DNA of 64,000 nt, taken from contig NZ_JXMS01000005.1 of NCBI RefSeq assembly GCF_001672295.1, forward strand, positions 1 through 64,000. The letters run 5' to 3'. The notes beneath the pieces were generated by a model. That model searched no databases. It worked only from the letters and a program-made list of their open reading frames with translations, and was not told the origin of the DNA. The stretch comes from Halodesulfovibrio spirochaetisodalis (GTDB taxonomy: Bacteria; Desulfobacterota; Desulfovibrionia; Desulfovibrionales; Desulfovibrionaceae). The position numbers were made by a program, and so were the translations under genes. Shown here piece after piece: positions 38,227 to 49,393 of the stretch. Position 1 is the stretch's first letter. Each line of letters opens with the position of its first letter.

Positions 38227-38227
38227 G

Positions 38228-39469
38228 CTACACCCTGTTTTCCAAAATAGATTCGTAAAGCTGAAGATAGCGTTTAGCTATCGTCTCAATGCGGTACTGT
38301 TCTTCAATAAGTGCACGGGATGCTTTTTCCATCTCACTCAGACGGGCAGCATCCTGTATAATAAAGGCAATACCTTTTGCTAATTCTTCAGTATCATATG
38401 CCGGTGCGAGGTAACCGGTCTGCGTATGCGCAACTATGTCCGGAATACCGCCGATGCTGAACGCCGCAACCGGTGTTCCTGTACTGAGTGATTCCAGCAC
38501 AGTGTTGGGAAAATTCTCTTCGCGGGAAGGACAGACAAATACGTCCGCTGCATTATATGCAAGGTTAATGCTGACAGCATCATGCAGCATTCCAAGGTAA
38601 TGGGTCGGGAACGGTAACGGCTCACCATGTGTCGCACCGAAGATAACACAGTGAACATTTTCCTCACCGCTGCTTTTGAGACGTTGCAACGCAGAAAGCA
38701 AAAGGTCGTACCCTTTGTTTTTGTCTGAACTCGCAGACATGGCACCGAACAGAACAATTTTCGCATCTTCCGGCAAGTGCAATAACTTACGCGCAACATC
38801 TTTCCCCACAGGGAAAAACTGCTGTTCATCAATACCGTTGGGAATATATTTTACGGTACAATCACTGAGAAGGCTGCTTTCTTCTGCAAGACGGCACATG
38901 CGCTTACTCGGAGTGACAATGGTCGGCTTGCACTTGGCGTATGCACTTTTTTTCGCCCGCCACGCATAGTGAGATAAATCCTTCTGTCGAGAACTGCCAA
39001 GCTGAGGACAGTTACCGCATTCAGCCTTATATCGCTCACATCCTTTCAGAATATGACACCCGCCGGTAAGCCCCCATGCATCCTGCAACGTCCAGACTAC
39101 TGGCTTTTCAAGTTTACCTAGAGAGGCAGCAGATAAAAAGCTGTCACAAATCCACTCAAGCTGGATAATGTCAGAAGGAAGAGATGCAATCTTGCGATGC
39201 AAAAAGGAAGGCCAAAGCGCAGGAGAAAAAAGTGTTTCATCTTTTCCACGGTACAAGCGCGGAAGAATATAGTCAGGCACCTGTCTGAACGGCCTGAGCA
39301 CTTTTCCTGCTTTTCCGTAAAAAGAATGCACTGAAGTATCGTCAGTTTCTTTACCAACGACAGCCAGTGTGGAATCTGCACCCAGTTTCAGCATAGCCTG
39401 ATGCCGACGGTTTGCAGCAATGGCAGCGCCACCGGCTTTTTCATACGTATTAAGATGCAGTATTTTCAT
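38228..39469 (-). CDS. GT4 family glycosyltransferase
   Basis: The protein has 413 residues, GT-B fold. N-terminal MKILHLNTYEKAGGAAIAAN; C-terminal donor site with VCPSREENFPNTVLESLSTG (E-x7-E signature) and VAAFSIGGIPDIV. A CxxC-like cysteine cluster (CHILKGCERYKAECGNCPQL, about 151-170) is unusual for GT4 but seen in some WcaC-like enzymes. The start overlaps the upstream gene by 20 bases. Confidence 0.88.
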   Translation of the reverse strand: MKILHLNTYEKAGGAAIAANRRHQAMLKLGADSTLAVVGKETDDTSVHSFYGKAGKVLRPFRQVPDYILPRLYRGKDETLFSPALWPSFLHRKIASLPSDIIQLEWICDSFLSAASLGKLEKPVVWTLQDAWGLTGGCHILKGCERYKAECGNCPQLGSSRQKDLSHYAWRAKKSAYAKCKPTIVTPSKRMCRLAEESSLLSDCTVKYIPNGIDEQQFFPVGKDVARKLLHLPEDAKIVLFGAMSASSDKNKGYDLLLSALQRLKSSGEENVHCVIFGATHGEPLPFPTHYLGMLHDAVSINLAYNAADVFVCPSREENFPNTVLESLSTGTPVAAFSIGGIPDIVAHTQTGYLAPAYDTEELAKGIAFIIQDAARLSEMEKASRALIEEQYRIETIAKRYLQLYESILENRV

Positions 39470-40385
39470 AAGCGATGATGTTTTTTCCCGTTACGGTGCG
39501 TGAAATCTTATTAATAAGCCGGAGCATGAAAGGAGCCGGTCTGTAGAAAGCAGCAAAACACTCCAGAGCAGCAGGATCAATCTGTACTGCCTCTGGAAAA
39601 TGCAGCAATTGTTCTTCTGCAACTGCCGCCTGCTGAACAACGCTTGTATCGCAGTGAGTACCGCTGCCGTCACAACCTATATTCTCAACATATGACCGGA
39701 GCGGAAACACGGTGAGCTTATTCTGCACATACTGAGAATAACAAAAACGGATAGCCCAAGAATTAATTGTTCCCTTCATCTGTGCTGCAAGCATTCTGCT
39801 TAAATCTACCCCGCCGCGATTAAATTCGTTCTGTCGTGCACGGGATGTTTTGAATGTTGCATAATCGGAAACATTCCAGTCAACAGAAGCCCAGCGGTCT
39901 TTCCATGTTGCCCACCCCCATGAACAGTTCCTTGGCAAATATGCCACAGAATATTCAGACACAGCATCAGCCAGTGTCGGCGGCGACCAACCTGCAATAG
40001 AAAAGACTGCTTCAGTACGTTCATACTGCACTAAGCAAGTATTCATGTACTCCAAAAAATATGGCGACGTAATCAAATCGTCTTCAAGTACAATTACTGA
40101 ACCGTACTTGTCCACTACATCACTGATGCCTTCTATGATAGAAGTTGCCAGCCCTGCATTTGAATCACGTTCTACAACCGTTACACTACTGAATCCGGAA
40201 ACAGTCCTGATGTAGTCACGTACCGCCTGCACTGAAGGATCGCCATACTCTTTTGCTCCGTCACAAAATACAAAAACATCACTCTGTGCGGCAAGTGTAT
40301 TTTGAAGCAATGCTTCCACAGTGCGACGTGTATGATCCAAACGGTTATACACAAACAGTGCAACAGGCGCTAACTTTACAGACAT
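39450..40385 (-). CDS. Glycosyltransferase, GT-A fold with EDD motif
   Basis: From ATG 40385 (GAGGA about 8 bases upstream) it is 311 residues. LAPVALFVYNRLDHTRRTVE starts a GT-A domain. VIVLEDDLITSPYFLEYMN (EDD, about 93) is the metal site of the GNT-I-like / GT2 sugar transferases found in polysaccharide loci. PRNCSWGWATWKDRW is a typical family block. The extension back to 40469 has no homology and is not used. Confidence 0.82.
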   Translation of the reverse strand: MSVKLAPVALFVYNRLDHTRRTVEALLQNTLAAQSDVFVFCDGAKEYGDPSVQAVRDYIRTVSGFSSVTVVERDSNAGLATSIIEGISDVVDKYGSVIVLEDDLITSPYFLEYMNTCLVQYERTEAVFSIAGWSPPTLADAVSEYSVAYLPRNCSWGWATWKDRWASVDWNVSDYATFKTSRARQNEFNRGGVDLSRMLAAQMKGTINSWAIRFCYSQYVQNKLTVFPLRSYVENIGCDGSGTHCDTSVVQQAAVAEEQLLHFPEAVQIDPAALECFAAFYRPAPFMLRLINKISRTVTGKNIIAYENTAS

Positions 40386-40469
40386 CAGGTCTTCCTCACA
40401 ACAAGCAGGTAAATCAGGCAGAAAAAAACTTGGGTTGAGCAGTATTACACTGCGGTGCGACTCGGGCAT

Positions 40470-40868
40470 TCTTACCCATTCTCACCCGCATGTCACCACC
40501 ACAAAACATAAAAAGACAGAGAAGCAAGAAATTCAATATGCAAAAAATTGCTTACCCCACAACACAAAACAAGGCGGACAAACTGCCGCCTGTTCACGCC
40601 GCCCTGAATAATTTGAGACCATCAAAAAAAATCCAGTTCGACATCTCTCGAAAAAGTATAAGCAATAAAAGCTTCCTGCTCACTCCAATCCATTATCACT
40701 GAAGGTTGCTAGCCTGACATCACCGTCCCGTCAACAACTCTTATTGCCTTATGTTTAAAGACTGGTAAACGCTAGCAAGAAAAAGCAACATCATATTGCG
40801 CCCCAACAGTTACGCATGCCTGACTGTGTCGCACACCATACGTTAAAAAAGAGTTCACACCGTAGCAT
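40470..40868. other. Gene-free 400-bp stretch inside the polysaccharide cluster
   Basis: No credible gene on either strand. A hairpin AGGCGG/CCGCCT at 40572-40591 is followed on the minus strand by TTGTTTTGTG and may be a weak terminator of the GT genes 40869-43505. The promoter for the genes that continue below 40385 may also be here; I see no clear motif. Confidence 0.4.
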
Positions 40869-41783
40869 TCATCCCTGAAATCTGCTTTGAATACCGCCAG
40901 CAATTCTGCCAAGATTAAGCATAATGCCCGAAAACAAATCGAGCACGGCATTTTGCCAGTAATAATCTCTTCTTGCTAAAAACAGCCAGACCACTTTCAA
41001 AGGACAACTCAACAGATAATACACGCACTTGATCACAGGCTTTGCCAGATCAACCGCAGAATTCTCTTTCCAGAGAGATGCAGTATCCCTTCCAGTGGCA
41101 AATGACCGCTTCAGTCGCCACCCTAGAGAATATTTCCGGTCTATGACGCAATGATCGATAATCATATCAGGAACAAACCCCACCACTGCGCCGTTTTTAC
41201 GTAACCTATCAATAACGGCTGTCTCTTCGCCATATGCAGTCCCGTTACCTTTCATTCCCAAGTTAGTTGGAAACCCCTCTCCTTCCAGCAGTAACGCCCG
41301 GCGGTAAGCACAGTTCCCTCCTGAAGGGTACCCCTCTTTAAGAACCGAATACTCACTGGCAACAGCTACATTTGTTTCCCACTCCGGAGAAAACCACTTG
41401 GGGCGTTCACGAAGAGCATGCCATGCTGTGTAGACCCCGCCAAAAACATCAAAGTCACCTTTTGTACTTGTTTCAACAAGCTTTGCTACCCAGTTCGTCC
41501 TTGCAACAGCATCATCATCTAAAAACGCAACCCAGTCTCCGGTGGCTGCCAGTACCCCTGCATTACGGGCATAACTCAGTCCCTGCCAACTCTCCTCAAC
41601 ATATACAAACCGAGGAAATTCACTTTGAAACAATGCGGCAACTTCCGCAGTGGTGTCGTTTGAATTATTGTTCACCACAACAACCTCAAACAATTCCGTT
41701 GCAACAGACTGTGTCAAAAGAGACTCCAGACAAGTTTTCAAAAAAGCCGCACGATTATATGTGCATACTATAACTGAAATCAT
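40869..41783 (-). CDS. GT2 family glycosyltransferase
   Basis: The protein has 304 residues. ISVIVCTYNRAAFLKTCLES, VVVNNNSNDTTAEVAA, NAGVLAATGDWVAFLDDDAV (DDD, about 90) and YGEETAVIDRLRKNG (ED-like catalytic base region). It has a hydrophobic C-terminal segment (YYLLSCPLKVVWLFLA, about 258-273) that may anchor it. It overlaps the end of the upstream GT gene by 4 bases. Confidence 0.87.
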   Translation of the reverse strand: MISVIVCTYNRAAFLKTCLESLLTQSVATELFEVVVVNNNSNDTTAEVAALFQSEFPRFVYVEESWQGLSYARNAGVLAATGDWVAFLDDDAVARTNWVAKLVETSTKGDFDVFGGVYTAWHALRERPKWFSPEWETNVAVASEYSVLKEGYPSGGNCAYRRALLLEGEGFPTNLGMKGNGTAYGEETAVIDRLRKNGAVVGFVPDMIIDHCVIDRKYSLGWRLKRSFATGRDTASLWKENSAVDLAKPVIKCVYYLLSCPLKVVWLFLARRDYYWQNAVLDLFSGIMLNLGRIAGGIQSRFQG

Positions 41784-42598
41784 GCCAGTCTCCTTTTCAC
41801 AAAGTGAACAAACGAAACAAGGAGCGAAGACTTACGTAAAAAATTCTTCACTCCATTGCACACACTCCTGACTGAGACAGGTTCGATAATCCGTTCTTTG
41901 TGGATTCCATGTTTTTTGAACGCAAGCTCTTCAAATTCACGCGCAGCGCTACGAAAAGCAACATAGTCACCATGCTGTTCAGGATAATGATATATCGAAA
42001 CATCATCGAGCACGGTGCAGGTAATCCCCTGTTTTTTAGTACGAATGAAAAATTCTTTATGCTCTCCCGTCTTCAATTCCGGATCCCATTGAACACTACG
42101 AATAGTTTCTGTGCGCGCCATAAAAAAATTTAAAACAATATGGTACAACTTATGCCCAGCCGACTCACCAAATGTTTCACCCGGCCGCAACGTAAACACA
42201 CCGTTAACCACATCAAAACAACCAGCAAACCTTCGCCGTATCTTTCCAAAATCATACATCACACCAGAAACAATATCGATATTGGTTGTTTCAAGCACGT
42301 CCAGCATGCGTTCCAACTTGGTCTTTTCTGTAAAAACGAAATCATCATCGACCAGTACAATATACGTTGTCTCCACATGCGATAGAGCAAGGTTTCTTCC
42401 GGCTGATGCGCCAATATTATACTCTGTACGAACGTACTTCGTACGTACATCAAAGATGTGCTGAGGAGCCGGTTTCTTTCCGTCATCTACAATCACAATC
42501 GGAATCTTAGGATAGTACTTCCGTATGGATTGATACAAGGCAACAAGCGAGTCAGGACGTTCAAACGCTTTTACAATGATTGTAACATTATTCAGCAT
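41780..42598 (-). CDS. GT2 family glycosyltransferase
   Basis: The protein has 272 residues. NVTIIVKAFERPDSLVALYQ, IVIVDDGKKPAPQH, GRNLALSHVETTYIVLVDDDFVF in two parts (VDDD about 87) and LKTGEHKEFFIRTKKQG (acceptor/catalytic acid region) resemble the galactosyltransferase-like GT2 families of surface glycans. It starts 11 bases inside the end of the upstream gene. Confidence 0.84.
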   Translation of the reverse strand: MLNNVTIIVKAFERPDSLVALYQSIRKYYPKIPIVIVDDGKKPAPQHIFDVRTKYVRTEYNIGASAGRNLALSHVETTYIVLVDDDFVFTEKTKLERMLDVLETTNIDIVSGVMYDFGKIRRRFAGCFDVVNGVFTLRPGETFGESAGHKLYHIVLNFFMARTETIRSVQWDPELKTGEHKEFFIRTKKQGITCTVLDDVSIYHYPEQHGDYVAFRSAAREFEELAFKKHGIHKERIIEPVSVRSVCNGVKNFLRKSSLLVSFVHFVKRRLA

Positions 42599-43505
42599 AC
42601 TGCCCCACCATCCTCTCCATCATATGTTTTACAGCAACCAAAGGTGGAATAACTTTGACGCGCAACACAGCCCCACCAACTGCTTTTAGAGCATTAACCA
42701 TCCCTATTTGTTGTTGTAGTCCCCACACTAGCCGCACAAGTTGCGAATAGCTAAGCGAAGCAAACATCTCTCTTGCTGTGGATTTACACCCCCCTACATC
42801 CTCACCAAGAAATCGCTCATATTCCGCGGCAGCTATGGAGGTTCGTAAATTTGCTTGCAACTCTGGCTTACTCCGACTCATCGAAGCCTGATGAATCCTA
42901 TACTTCAACAACACCTCTGACATATTAGCTATCCGAGTGTGCCATTTCAGATCATTCCAGAGTTTGTAATCTTCTGCATAAAAATGTTCCTGCGAGTATT
43001 GAATACCTCCTTCAAAAAGGCAGCGACGCATCATCACTGCCGGATGTGCCACCATTGACGTCTCTGCCAGCAAAAAGGAACTGAAGAGTGCTGCACTATC
43101 TGTTTCATAGCGCATGACTTTCCCCATTCCACTGTCAGAAAAGCATTGCACTGCCGAGCCAACAACTCCCACATCCGGGTGGGAATCTAAAAATGCAACC
43201 TGTTTTGCAAGACGGTCAGGATAGGCAATATCGTCACCATCAATGCGAGCTATGTATTCACCACGACAAAGAGCTAAGCCTTTGTTCAATGTCCCCACGC
43301 TACCCAAGTTTTCAGCATTTTGATAAAACGTTATCCGTTCGTCCTCAAAAGTTTGAATACGCTCTGCTGTTCTATCACTTGAAGCGTCGTCTAAAATAAT
43401 AAATTCAAAATCCGTAAATGTCTGGGAGAGAATGCTCTCCACGGTCTCTTCAATATATTTTTCCTGATTATACGCTGGCAGCAATATAGATACTTTGGGA
43501 ACCAT
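42588..43505 (-). CDS. GT2 family glycosyltransferase
   Basis: The protein has 305 residues. VPKVSILLPAYNQEKYIEET, FIILDDASSDRTAERIQ, GEYIARIDGDDIAYPDRLAK (DGDD, about 90) are canonical GT2 motifs. It is the first of three overlapping GT genes; a SD (GAGTGAGAAATGG context) precedes the ATG. Confidence 0.88.
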   Translation of the reverse strand: MVPKVSILLPAYNQEKYIEETVESILSQTFTDFEFIILDDASSDRTAERIQTFEDERITFYQNAENLGSVGTLNKGLALCRGEYIARIDGDDIAYPDRLAKQVAFLDSHPDVGVVGSAVQCFSDSGMGKVMRYETDSAALFSSFLLAETSMVAHPAVMMRRCLFEGGIQYSQEHFYAEDYKLWNDLKWHTRIANMSEVLLKYRIHQASMSRSKPELQANLRTSIAAAEYERFLGEDVGGCKSTAREMFASLSYSQLVRLVWGLQQQIGMVNALKAVGGAVLRVKVIPPLVAVKHMMERMVGQYAE

Positions 43506-43886
43506 TTCTCACTCCAAAAAACCTTAACATAAGCAAAAAATTAACTTTTCAAACTATAAAAATACTACACTGATTATAGGATATTAGTTTGTCCTATAAC
43601 TGAAAGCACTATCTCAAAAAAGAATTATATTGCTAATATCATTGCCCTTACATCACGTGGCAATGTTCTCGGTCGCTGTTACTTGGAAGCTTGCTATCAA
43701 CAACATCAGCGCATGCACTTTTTTTCTTACCAAGAGCACATCATCCAACCTCTATCCTCTCAAAAACACAAAGACTCTTCATCGCAACCGCATCACCTGT
43801 CCGCTTTTTACTATTCACATAACCAACGACATTAGTTTAAAACATGCAGCACTAGTAAAGACAGCAAACACATTTGGAGTTCAGAC
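43506..43886. other. Gene-free stretch between wzt and the glycosyltransferases
   Basis: About 380 bases. A short open frame on the plus strand here has no family likeness and overlaps wzt antisense, so I do not call it. I see no clear promoter. The GT genes to the left (minus) probably start their own transcript here, because a terminator closes wzt. Confidence 0.4.
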
Positions 43887-43925
43887 AAAAAAAGAGCTGA
43901 ACACACATGTTCAGCTCTTCAATCA
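43887..43925 (-). terminator. Terminator after wzt
   Basis: AGAGCTGAACA pairs with TGTTCAGCTCT around CACA; on the minus strand it is followed by TTTTTTTTGTC. It shows that the export genes and the GT genes are separate transcription units. Confidence 0.88.
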
Positions 43926-43952
43926 TTATTACCGCTTTTTTCTACACTACGA

Positions 43953-45206
43953 TTATGCGCTTTCGGCGTTATCCCATACAAAAAAAGGAGCCAACTGTGC
44001 CGGTCTGCTTTCCAGCCAAAGCGGTGAAAGCGAAAAGCCGCCTTCGACTGTAAAATGGAATACCACAGGCGTTGCCACCGGTTCGAATAACCACGCTATC
44101 TGATGAAGGGACGCCATGAGTTCCACATAATACTCACCTTCATTCAAAAACAATTTTGGAATGGTAAATTGCAATATATTCCGTCCAATCTTCAGTTCAG
44201 GCCATGAGTCTTCCGGCCCGTCTGTGGTAAATGTCCAGAAAAGGCATCGCCCTTCTCTGGAGTACACGGCAACACCTATATTAAAAGAAGAATGTACCTC
44301 CTCAAGCTCACACTCAACGTAGCAGACAACATCTTCATCAATCCCCACAGGGCGGGACAACATTTCGCCCTCAAAAGACTTCAATCCAAACTCGGTGACG
44401 GTTAAAAACTTGGAAGTTTCGCGCCCTTTCCACACTGTTGGTCCACTTTGCGGCGCAAAATAACTCTCGATAAGTTTTCCAGTATCGTTGCCCATGGCAA
44501 GCATCTTACCGGAGTCCAGCACCATAACCTGATTACAAAGCTGCTTAACGGCTTCCATGTTATGGCTGATAAACAGCACAGTTCTGCCATCGCCCTTGCT
44601 CACCTCTTCCATCTTTCCGAGACATTTTTTCTGGAATTCAGCATCGCCCACCGCAAGCACTTCATCCACAACCAGAATTTCCGGCTCAAGGTGAGCCGCA
44701 ACAGCAAAGGCCAGTCGAACGTACATACCGGAGGAATACCGTTTTACCGGAGTATCCAGAAATCGTTCCACACCTGCAAAATCAACGATCTCATCAAATT
44801 TTTTCCGAATTTCATTACGGGTCATCCCAAGAATCGCACCGTTAAGATAAATATTTTCTCTACCGCTCAGTTCTGGATGAAATCCGGTACCTACTTCTAG
44901 CAAACTAGCCACACGCCCGCGTACCGTGATCCTGCCCGTTGACGGTTCAGCTATGCGGGAAAGAAGTTTAAGCAAGGTAGACTTCCCCGCACCGTTGCGC
45001 CCGATAATCCCGATGCGCTCTCCCTGCTGCACATCAAACGTCACGTCCTGCAACGCCCAGAACATTTCTGCATGTTCCTGCTTTGAAAAAAGACGCTTCG
45101 GGATGGTAAACAGCTCTTCACGCAAGGAACGGTATCCCCCGCGGGATTCTTTGTGTTTGATCAGGTACTGCTTGCCCAGATTCTCTACGGAAATAATCGG
45201 TTTCAT
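43953..45206 (-). CDS. wzt: O-antigen/polysaccharide ABC exporter ATPase with Wzt C-terminal domain
   Basis: The protein has 417 residues. ATPase domain 1-235: Walker [16 protein letters not shown] (about 68-82), signature [14 protein letters not shown], Walker [13 protein letters not shown] and H-loop [10 protein letters not shown]. The C-terminal 170 residues form the carbohydrate-binding Wzt_C beta-sandwich (starts about 260), which in this family recognises the modified chain end of the glycan before export. It is encoded 9 bases after wzm. Confidence 0.92.
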   Translation of the reverse strand: MKPIISVENLGKQYLIKHKESRGGYRSLREELFTIPKRLFSKQEHAEMFWALQDVTFDVQQGERIGIIGRNGAGKSTLLKLLSRIAEPSTGRITVRGRVASLLEVGTGFHPELSGRENIYLNGAILGMTRNEIRKKFDEIVDFAGVERFLDTPVKRYSSGMYVRLAFAVAAHLEPEILVVDEVLAVGDAEFQKKCLGKMEEVSKGDGRTVLFISHNMEAVKQLCNQVMVLDSGKMLAMGNDTGKLIESYFAPQSGPTVWKGRETSKFLTVTEFGLKSFEGEMLSRPVGIDEDVVCYVECELEEVHSSFNIGVAVYSREGRCLFWTFTTDGPEDSWPELKIGRNILQFTIPKLFLNEGEYYVELMASLHQIAWLFEPVATPVVFHFTVEGGFSLSPLWLESRPAQLAPFFVWDNAESA

Positions 45207-45215
45207 GAACTTCTC

Positions 45216-46037
45216 CTAAATTACATCCGCAAAGGTTTTCTCTGTTTTTCGAAACACTTTTACCCCTGTAACCAGCAACGCTGTTGCGAACACAACGGAA
45301 ATCAGCAAAGGTTTTACTGGAAACTCTACCGTACCGAGCAATGCCCAACGGAACCCGTCTATAACCCCGACCATTGGGTTACACATAAATAACGCCTGCC
45401 ACTTCTCAGGAACAACAGAGGACGAGAAGCCAACAGGCGAAACATACAAACCAAACTGGGTGATGAACGGGATAATATATCTAAAGTCACGGTATGTTAC
45501 GTTCAGAGAACACAATAACAAACCGGGACCCAGCGCAAGGACGCTTCCGAGCAGAGCAAGAGGGATAACTGCAAAAAACTGAATCGGCGGCAGGTATCTG
45601 TAGATACACATAATCACACCAAGAATAGCCATTGAGAGAAGAAAGTCGACTATCGCCACACCAACTGTTGCAGTGGGGACAAGCAAACGGGGGAAGTATA
45701 CCTTGGACACAAGGTTGGCATTTACGACCAGCGCATTTGAAGCTGAACTCAGCGCCGTAGAGAAGAGCTGCCAGGGGAGCATGGCAGAGTACACCATGAG
45801 GGCGTACGGGACATTTCCTTCAGACGGCAGCTTGGCAACGCTGCCGAACACAAAGGTAAAAGCGAGCATAGTAAGCAACGGGCGCAGTACTGCCCACAGA
45901 ATGCCTACGACAGTCTGTTTGTACTGCACCACAATATCTCGCCATGTAAGAATGAGAAATAATTCTTTATAGTTCCAAAGATCTTTCCAGTACTGGCGCT
46001 CAGTCTTTCCCGCCTCGATTGTGAGTTCCATTGACAT
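45216..46037 (-). CDS. wzm: O-antigen/polysaccharide ABC exporter permease
   Basis: The protein has 273 residues and about six membrane helices. The ABC-2 type signature is present: [20 protein letters not shown] near residue 30 and [20 protein letters not shown] near 180. It forms the inner-membrane channel with Wzt. Its start overlaps the fcl end by 38 bases. Confidence 0.92.
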   Translation of the reverse strand: MSMELTIEAGKTERQYWKDLWNYKELFLILTWRDIVVQYKQTVVGILWAVLRPLLTMLAFTFVFGSVAKLPSEGNVPYALMVYSAMLPWQLFSTALSSASNALVVNANLVSKVYFPRLLVPTATVGVAIVDFLLSMAILGVIMCIYRYLPPIQFFAVIPLALLGSVLALGPGLLLCSLNVTYRDFRYIIPFITQFGLYVSPVGFSSSVVPEKWQALFMCNPMVGVIDGFRWALLGTVEFPVKPLLISVVFATALLVTGVKVFRKTEKTFADVI

Positions 46038-46959
46038 AATTATCCAGATACCATTGATAGGTTTGGGTTATGCCCTCACGCAATTCAAGCTCCGGCTGCC
46101 ATCCCATATCAAACAGCTTCCGGCTGTCCATCAATTTGCGTGGTGTCCCGTCAGGCTTTGATGGGTCAGTTACAATCGCACCTTTGTAGCCTACACATTC
46201 TGCAACCAGCTCAGCCAGTTGCAGGATAGAAATTTCTTTTCCGCTGCCCACGTTCACATGATCGTGACCGGAGTATTCTTCCATAAGGAAGATGCACGCC
46301 CGAGCCATATCATCCACATGCAAAAATTCGCGCAGAGGTGAACCTGTCCCCCAGACGGTTACACTTTCTTCCTGCTCATGTTTGGCATTATGAAAACGCT
46401 GCAAAATAGCAGGAAGCACATGACTGTTCTGCGGATGAAAATTATCGCCCTGACCATACAGGTTGGTCGGCATGGCGGATATAGCATCAAACCCGTACTG
46501 CTTACGATACGCCTGACACATTTTGATACCTGCAATTTTAGCAATTGCGTACCATTCATTCGTTGGTTCAAGGCTGCCTGTGAGCAGACAGTCTTCCGTC
46601 ATCGGCTGTGGAGCAAATTTAGGATAGATGCAGGAAGAGCCAAGGAACAGCAACTTTGCTGCTTCATGTTTGTATGCAGCATCAATTACGTTGGTCTGAA
46701 TCAACAGATTGTCACGGATAAATTCAGCGGGGTACGTATCGTTTGCGTAAATTCCGCCAACTTTGGCAGCAGCCAGAAATACGTACTCAGGACGTTCCTG
46801 TTCAAAAAATGCATTCACCTGCTGCTGATCACGCAGATCAAGCTCAGCGCTTGTGCGCACAACAAGATTAGTGAAACCCTGCTCTTCCAACTGACGGCAA
46901 ATGGCACCGCCCACAAGTCCGCGGTGCCCTGCTACATAAATTTTGCTTGTTTTTTCCAC
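46000..46959 (-). CDS. fcl: GDP-L-fucose synthase
   Basis: I use GTG 46959 (319 residues); a TTG at 46971 would add 4 and cannot be excluded. Rossmann motif [17 protein letters not shown], catalytic Ser in [11 protein letters not shown] and [15 protein letters not shown] (YxxxK). It is an epimerase/reductase that converts GDP-4-keto-6-deoxymannose to GDP-L-fucose with NADPH. It follows gmd directly, so the pair makes GDP-fucose from the ManB/ManC product. Confidence 0.93.
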   Translation of the reverse strand: MEKTSKIYVAGHRGLVGGAICRQLEEQGFTNLVVRTSAELDLRDQQQVNAFFEQERPEYVFLAAAKVGGIYANDTYPAEFIRDNLLIQTNVIDAAYKHEAAKLLFLGSSCIYPKFAPQPMTEDCLLTGSLEPTNEWYAIAKIAGIKMCQAYRKQYGFDAISAMPTNLYGQGDNFHPQNSHVLPAILQRFHNAKHEQEESVTVWGTGSPLREFLHVDDMARACIFLMEEYSGHDHVNVGSGKEISILQLAELVAECVGYKGAIVTDPSKPDGTPRKLMDSRKLFDMGWQPELELREGITQTYQWYLDNYVNGTHNRGGKD

Positions 46960-46971
46960 AGAAACTACCAA

Positions 46972-48120
46972 CTACTCGTTATAGTCACAAACTTTAAACC
47001 CGTTGTCCTGACAAACCTTATCCTTGGAAGCCAGAATAAAGTCTTCGCGAACCATCTCCACAACCATTTCTTCAAAAGAAATCTTAGGAGTCCAGCCCAG
47101 TTTTTCTTTAGCCTGAGCAGGGTCGCCGAGCAAAGTTTCTACTTCTGTCGGTCTGAAGTAACGCGGATCAACCTCCACAATTACATCACCTTCAGTCAGA
47201 TTGTTCACAAAGCTTTTGGCAGTCGGATGCAGGGAGTTGAATACGTCGATATCGATACCGTCTACAATGCCTTTTTCATCAACGCCGGAACCTTCCCAAC
47301 GCAGGGAAAGGCCAATGCCCTTAGCTGCTTCGTTCACAAAGTCACGCACTGAGAATTGACGACCTGTAGCAATAACAAAGTCTTTCGGTTCATCCTGCTG
47401 GAGCATAAGCCACTGCATTTCTACATAATCTTTTGCATGTCCCCAGTCACGTTTTGCATCCATGTTACCAAGAAACAATTTTTCCTGAAGGCCAAGAGCA
47501 ATACGGGAAAGAGCGCGGGTAATTTTGCGGGTTACAAATGTTTCGCCACGCAGTGGTGATTCGTGGTTAAACAGAATGCCGTTGCAACCATAGATACCGT
47601 AGGCTTCGCGGTAGTTTACTGTAATCCAGTATGCGTACAATTTTGCACATGCATATGGAGAACGCGGGTAAAACGGAGTTTTTTCAGTCTGCGGTACTTC
47701 CTGTACCAGACCGTAAAGCTCAGAAGTGGATGCCTGATAAAAACGTGTGTGCTTTTCAAGACCAAGCAGACGGATTGCTTCAAGAATACGCAAAGTACCA
47801 AGAGCATCTGTATTTGCAGTGTACTCAGGAGAGTCAAAAGAAACTTTTACATGACTCTGCGCTGCAAGGTTGTAAATCTCGTCAGGTTTCACATCCTGAA
47901 TAATACGGATAAGATTCGTTGAATCAGTCAAATCACCGTAGTGCAAAAACAGTCTGCGGTTTTCTGCATGCGGATCCTGATACAAATGATCGATACGGTC
48001 TGTATTAAACAGGGAGGCACGACGGATGATACCGTGAACTTCGTATCCTTTTTCTAAAAGAAATTCGGCAAGATACGCTCCGTCCTGTCCAGTAATACCT
48101 GTAATTAACGCTTTTTTCAC
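46972..48120 (-). CDS. gmd: GDP-mannose 4,6-dehydratase
   Basis: I choose GTG 48120 (382 residues), since AGGA lies 8 bases upstream and the family begins [23 protein letters not shown] 48129 is an alternative. Rossmann [11 protein letters not shown], substrate block [18 protein letters not shown], catalytic STSELYG and [16 protein letters not shown] (YxxxK). First enzyme of GDP-fucose synthesis. It is the promoter-proximal gene of the gmd-fcl-wzm-wzt unit. Confidence 0.95.
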   Translation of the reverse strand: MKKALITGITGQDGAYLAEFLLEKGYEVHGIIRRASLFNTDRIDHLYQDPHAENRRLFLHYGDLTDSTNLIRIIQDVKPDEIYNLAAQSHVKVSFDSPEYTANTDALGTLRILEAIRLLGLEKHTRFYQASTSELYGLVQEVPQTEKTPFYPRSPYACAKLYAYWITVNYREAYGIYGCNGILFNHESPLRGETFVTRKITRALSRIALGLQEKLFLGNMDAKRDWGHAKDYVEMQWLMLQQDEPKDFVIATGRQFSVRDFVNEAAKGIGLSLRWEGSGVDEKGIVDGIDIDVFNSLHPTAKSFVNNLTEGDVIVEVDPRYFRPTEVETLLGDPAQAKEKLGWTPKISFEEMVVEMVREDFILASKDKVCQDNGFKVCDYNE

Positions 48121-48148
48121 TAGTAACATCCTAATATATATTGTAAAT

Positions 48149-48177
48149 TTTATAGAAAGCAACATACCTGCGGTCAA
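48149..48177 (-). promoter_or_regulatory. Sigma-70 promoter of the gmd-fcl-wzm-wzt operon
   Basis: On the minus strand TTGACC (48172-48177) and TATAAA (48149-48154) are separated by exactly 17 bases. The start of transcription would be about 20 bases before the gmd start codon. Confidence 0.72.
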
Positions 48178-48621
48178 ATCTCGTAAACCAGAAGAAACAG
48201 ATTATACCAGACCAGACGGACACAGCGGCTAATCGAACCATTATCCGAACACATGCTATTTGCTCACGATCATTAATGAATAACGTAATATCCAGTCAGC
48301 CTACTCCTGCGAAGCACCAAGTCGCAAAAACGCCCTGATACTCATAAAAAAAGAAAAGAAAGGCAGGATTACGCAACTGGAAGCAGTACACCCAGCAGCT
48401 CAACTTTTGCAGTCCTCATGAAACAAACCTGCAAAACACATGCTGCGTCATATATCGGAGTTTTAGTACTTCCAACCTAGGTTTAGCGTCAAGCATCGAT
48501 CACAATAATTCAAAATACGCAACTACGGAAAAAAGTTAGCTTTCATTACTTTTTTCCGCTGCCACTCCATCCGTAACCACTTAACAAACGTATGTATCCC
48601 CTCAACCTGCCCCATCAATGA
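48178..48621. other. Gene-free stretch upstream of the gmd operon
   Basis: About 440 bases with no credible gene, RNA or terminator that I can support. The gmd promoter sits at its left edge. Confidence 0.4.
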
Positions 48622-49092
48622 CTACAAGACTTTTTCCATAGAAAAATTGGTCAGCACAACGCCCTCACGAGTAATTGCATTCACTCTCCTGACAACGAAG
48701 CCAAAATGTTCAAAAACAGGTTTTGCCACAAGTGAGGCTTCAACAAATAGCTTTGCGTCCCCTCGCTCCAGCGCCACCTGTTCTGCATATTGATACAGGC
48801 AGCTCCCAACGCCCTGTCCCTGAACATCCGGTTCCGTATAAAAACAATCAATATGCCCATCAGGCTCCAGCTCAATGAACCCAGCAAGTCTTGATTCTAG
48901 AACAGCTACAAACGGTTTTCGTTTTGCCAATCGCTTTTCCCAGTGGACATAATCCGGCGGTAGCGGAGCCCATACCGCTTTTTGCTGGGCTGAATAGATC
49001 GAATCAGGAATTGCGTACACTGCACTGTAGAACAACTCCGTAAGCTCCCGTGCCATTTCATTCTGATAGTGAACTATTGCTATCCTCGCCAC
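48622..49092 (-). CDS. GNAT-family N-acetyltransferase
   Basis: From GTG 49092, which has AGAGG 6 bases upstream, the protein has 156 residues; a longer TTG-started frame lacks a better SD. Acetyl-CoA loop VQGQGVGSCLYQYAEQVA (Q/RxxGxG/A, about 88-105), and EASLVAKPVFEHFGFV. Such YafP-like enzymes acetylate small molecules or proteins; the substrate is unknown. It stands alone between two operons. Confidence 0.85.
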   Translation of the reverse strand: MARIAIVHYQNEMARELTELFYSAVYAIPDSIYSAQQKAVWAPLPPDYVHWEKRLAKRKPFVAVLESRLAGFIELEPDGHIDCFYTEPDVQGQGVGSCLYQYAEQVALERGDAKLFVEASLVAKPVFEHFGFVVRRVNAITREGVVLTNFSMEKVL

Positions 49093-49393
49093 CGTATACC
49101 TCTTTTTGATGCACAATCTTTTGTGCTCCTTCAATGGGTTACCTGCCCCTCTGCCTTACCAACACCCATTCATTTTTTACACTGAGCCAGCGTGCGAAGA
49201 TAACGTACGTTGTTCTTGTTGCCTGTATTCATAACAACTTCTCAGAAAAGTACGACATCTGATGAGATAGCAGCCGCGCTAATTACGACTTTTATCCGAT
49301 GCTCTGGGCGATGTGCAGCTATATTTTTTACCCCGATGCCTGGTGCATTTCACCACGCTGCACTTTGTCACCACAAACAGTAAAGAGAAGATA

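Noticed and set aside
46378-47352. 324-codon plus-strand open frame
   Set aside because: It lies antisense to fcl and gmd, which are certain; its translation has no domain likeness and an odd composition.
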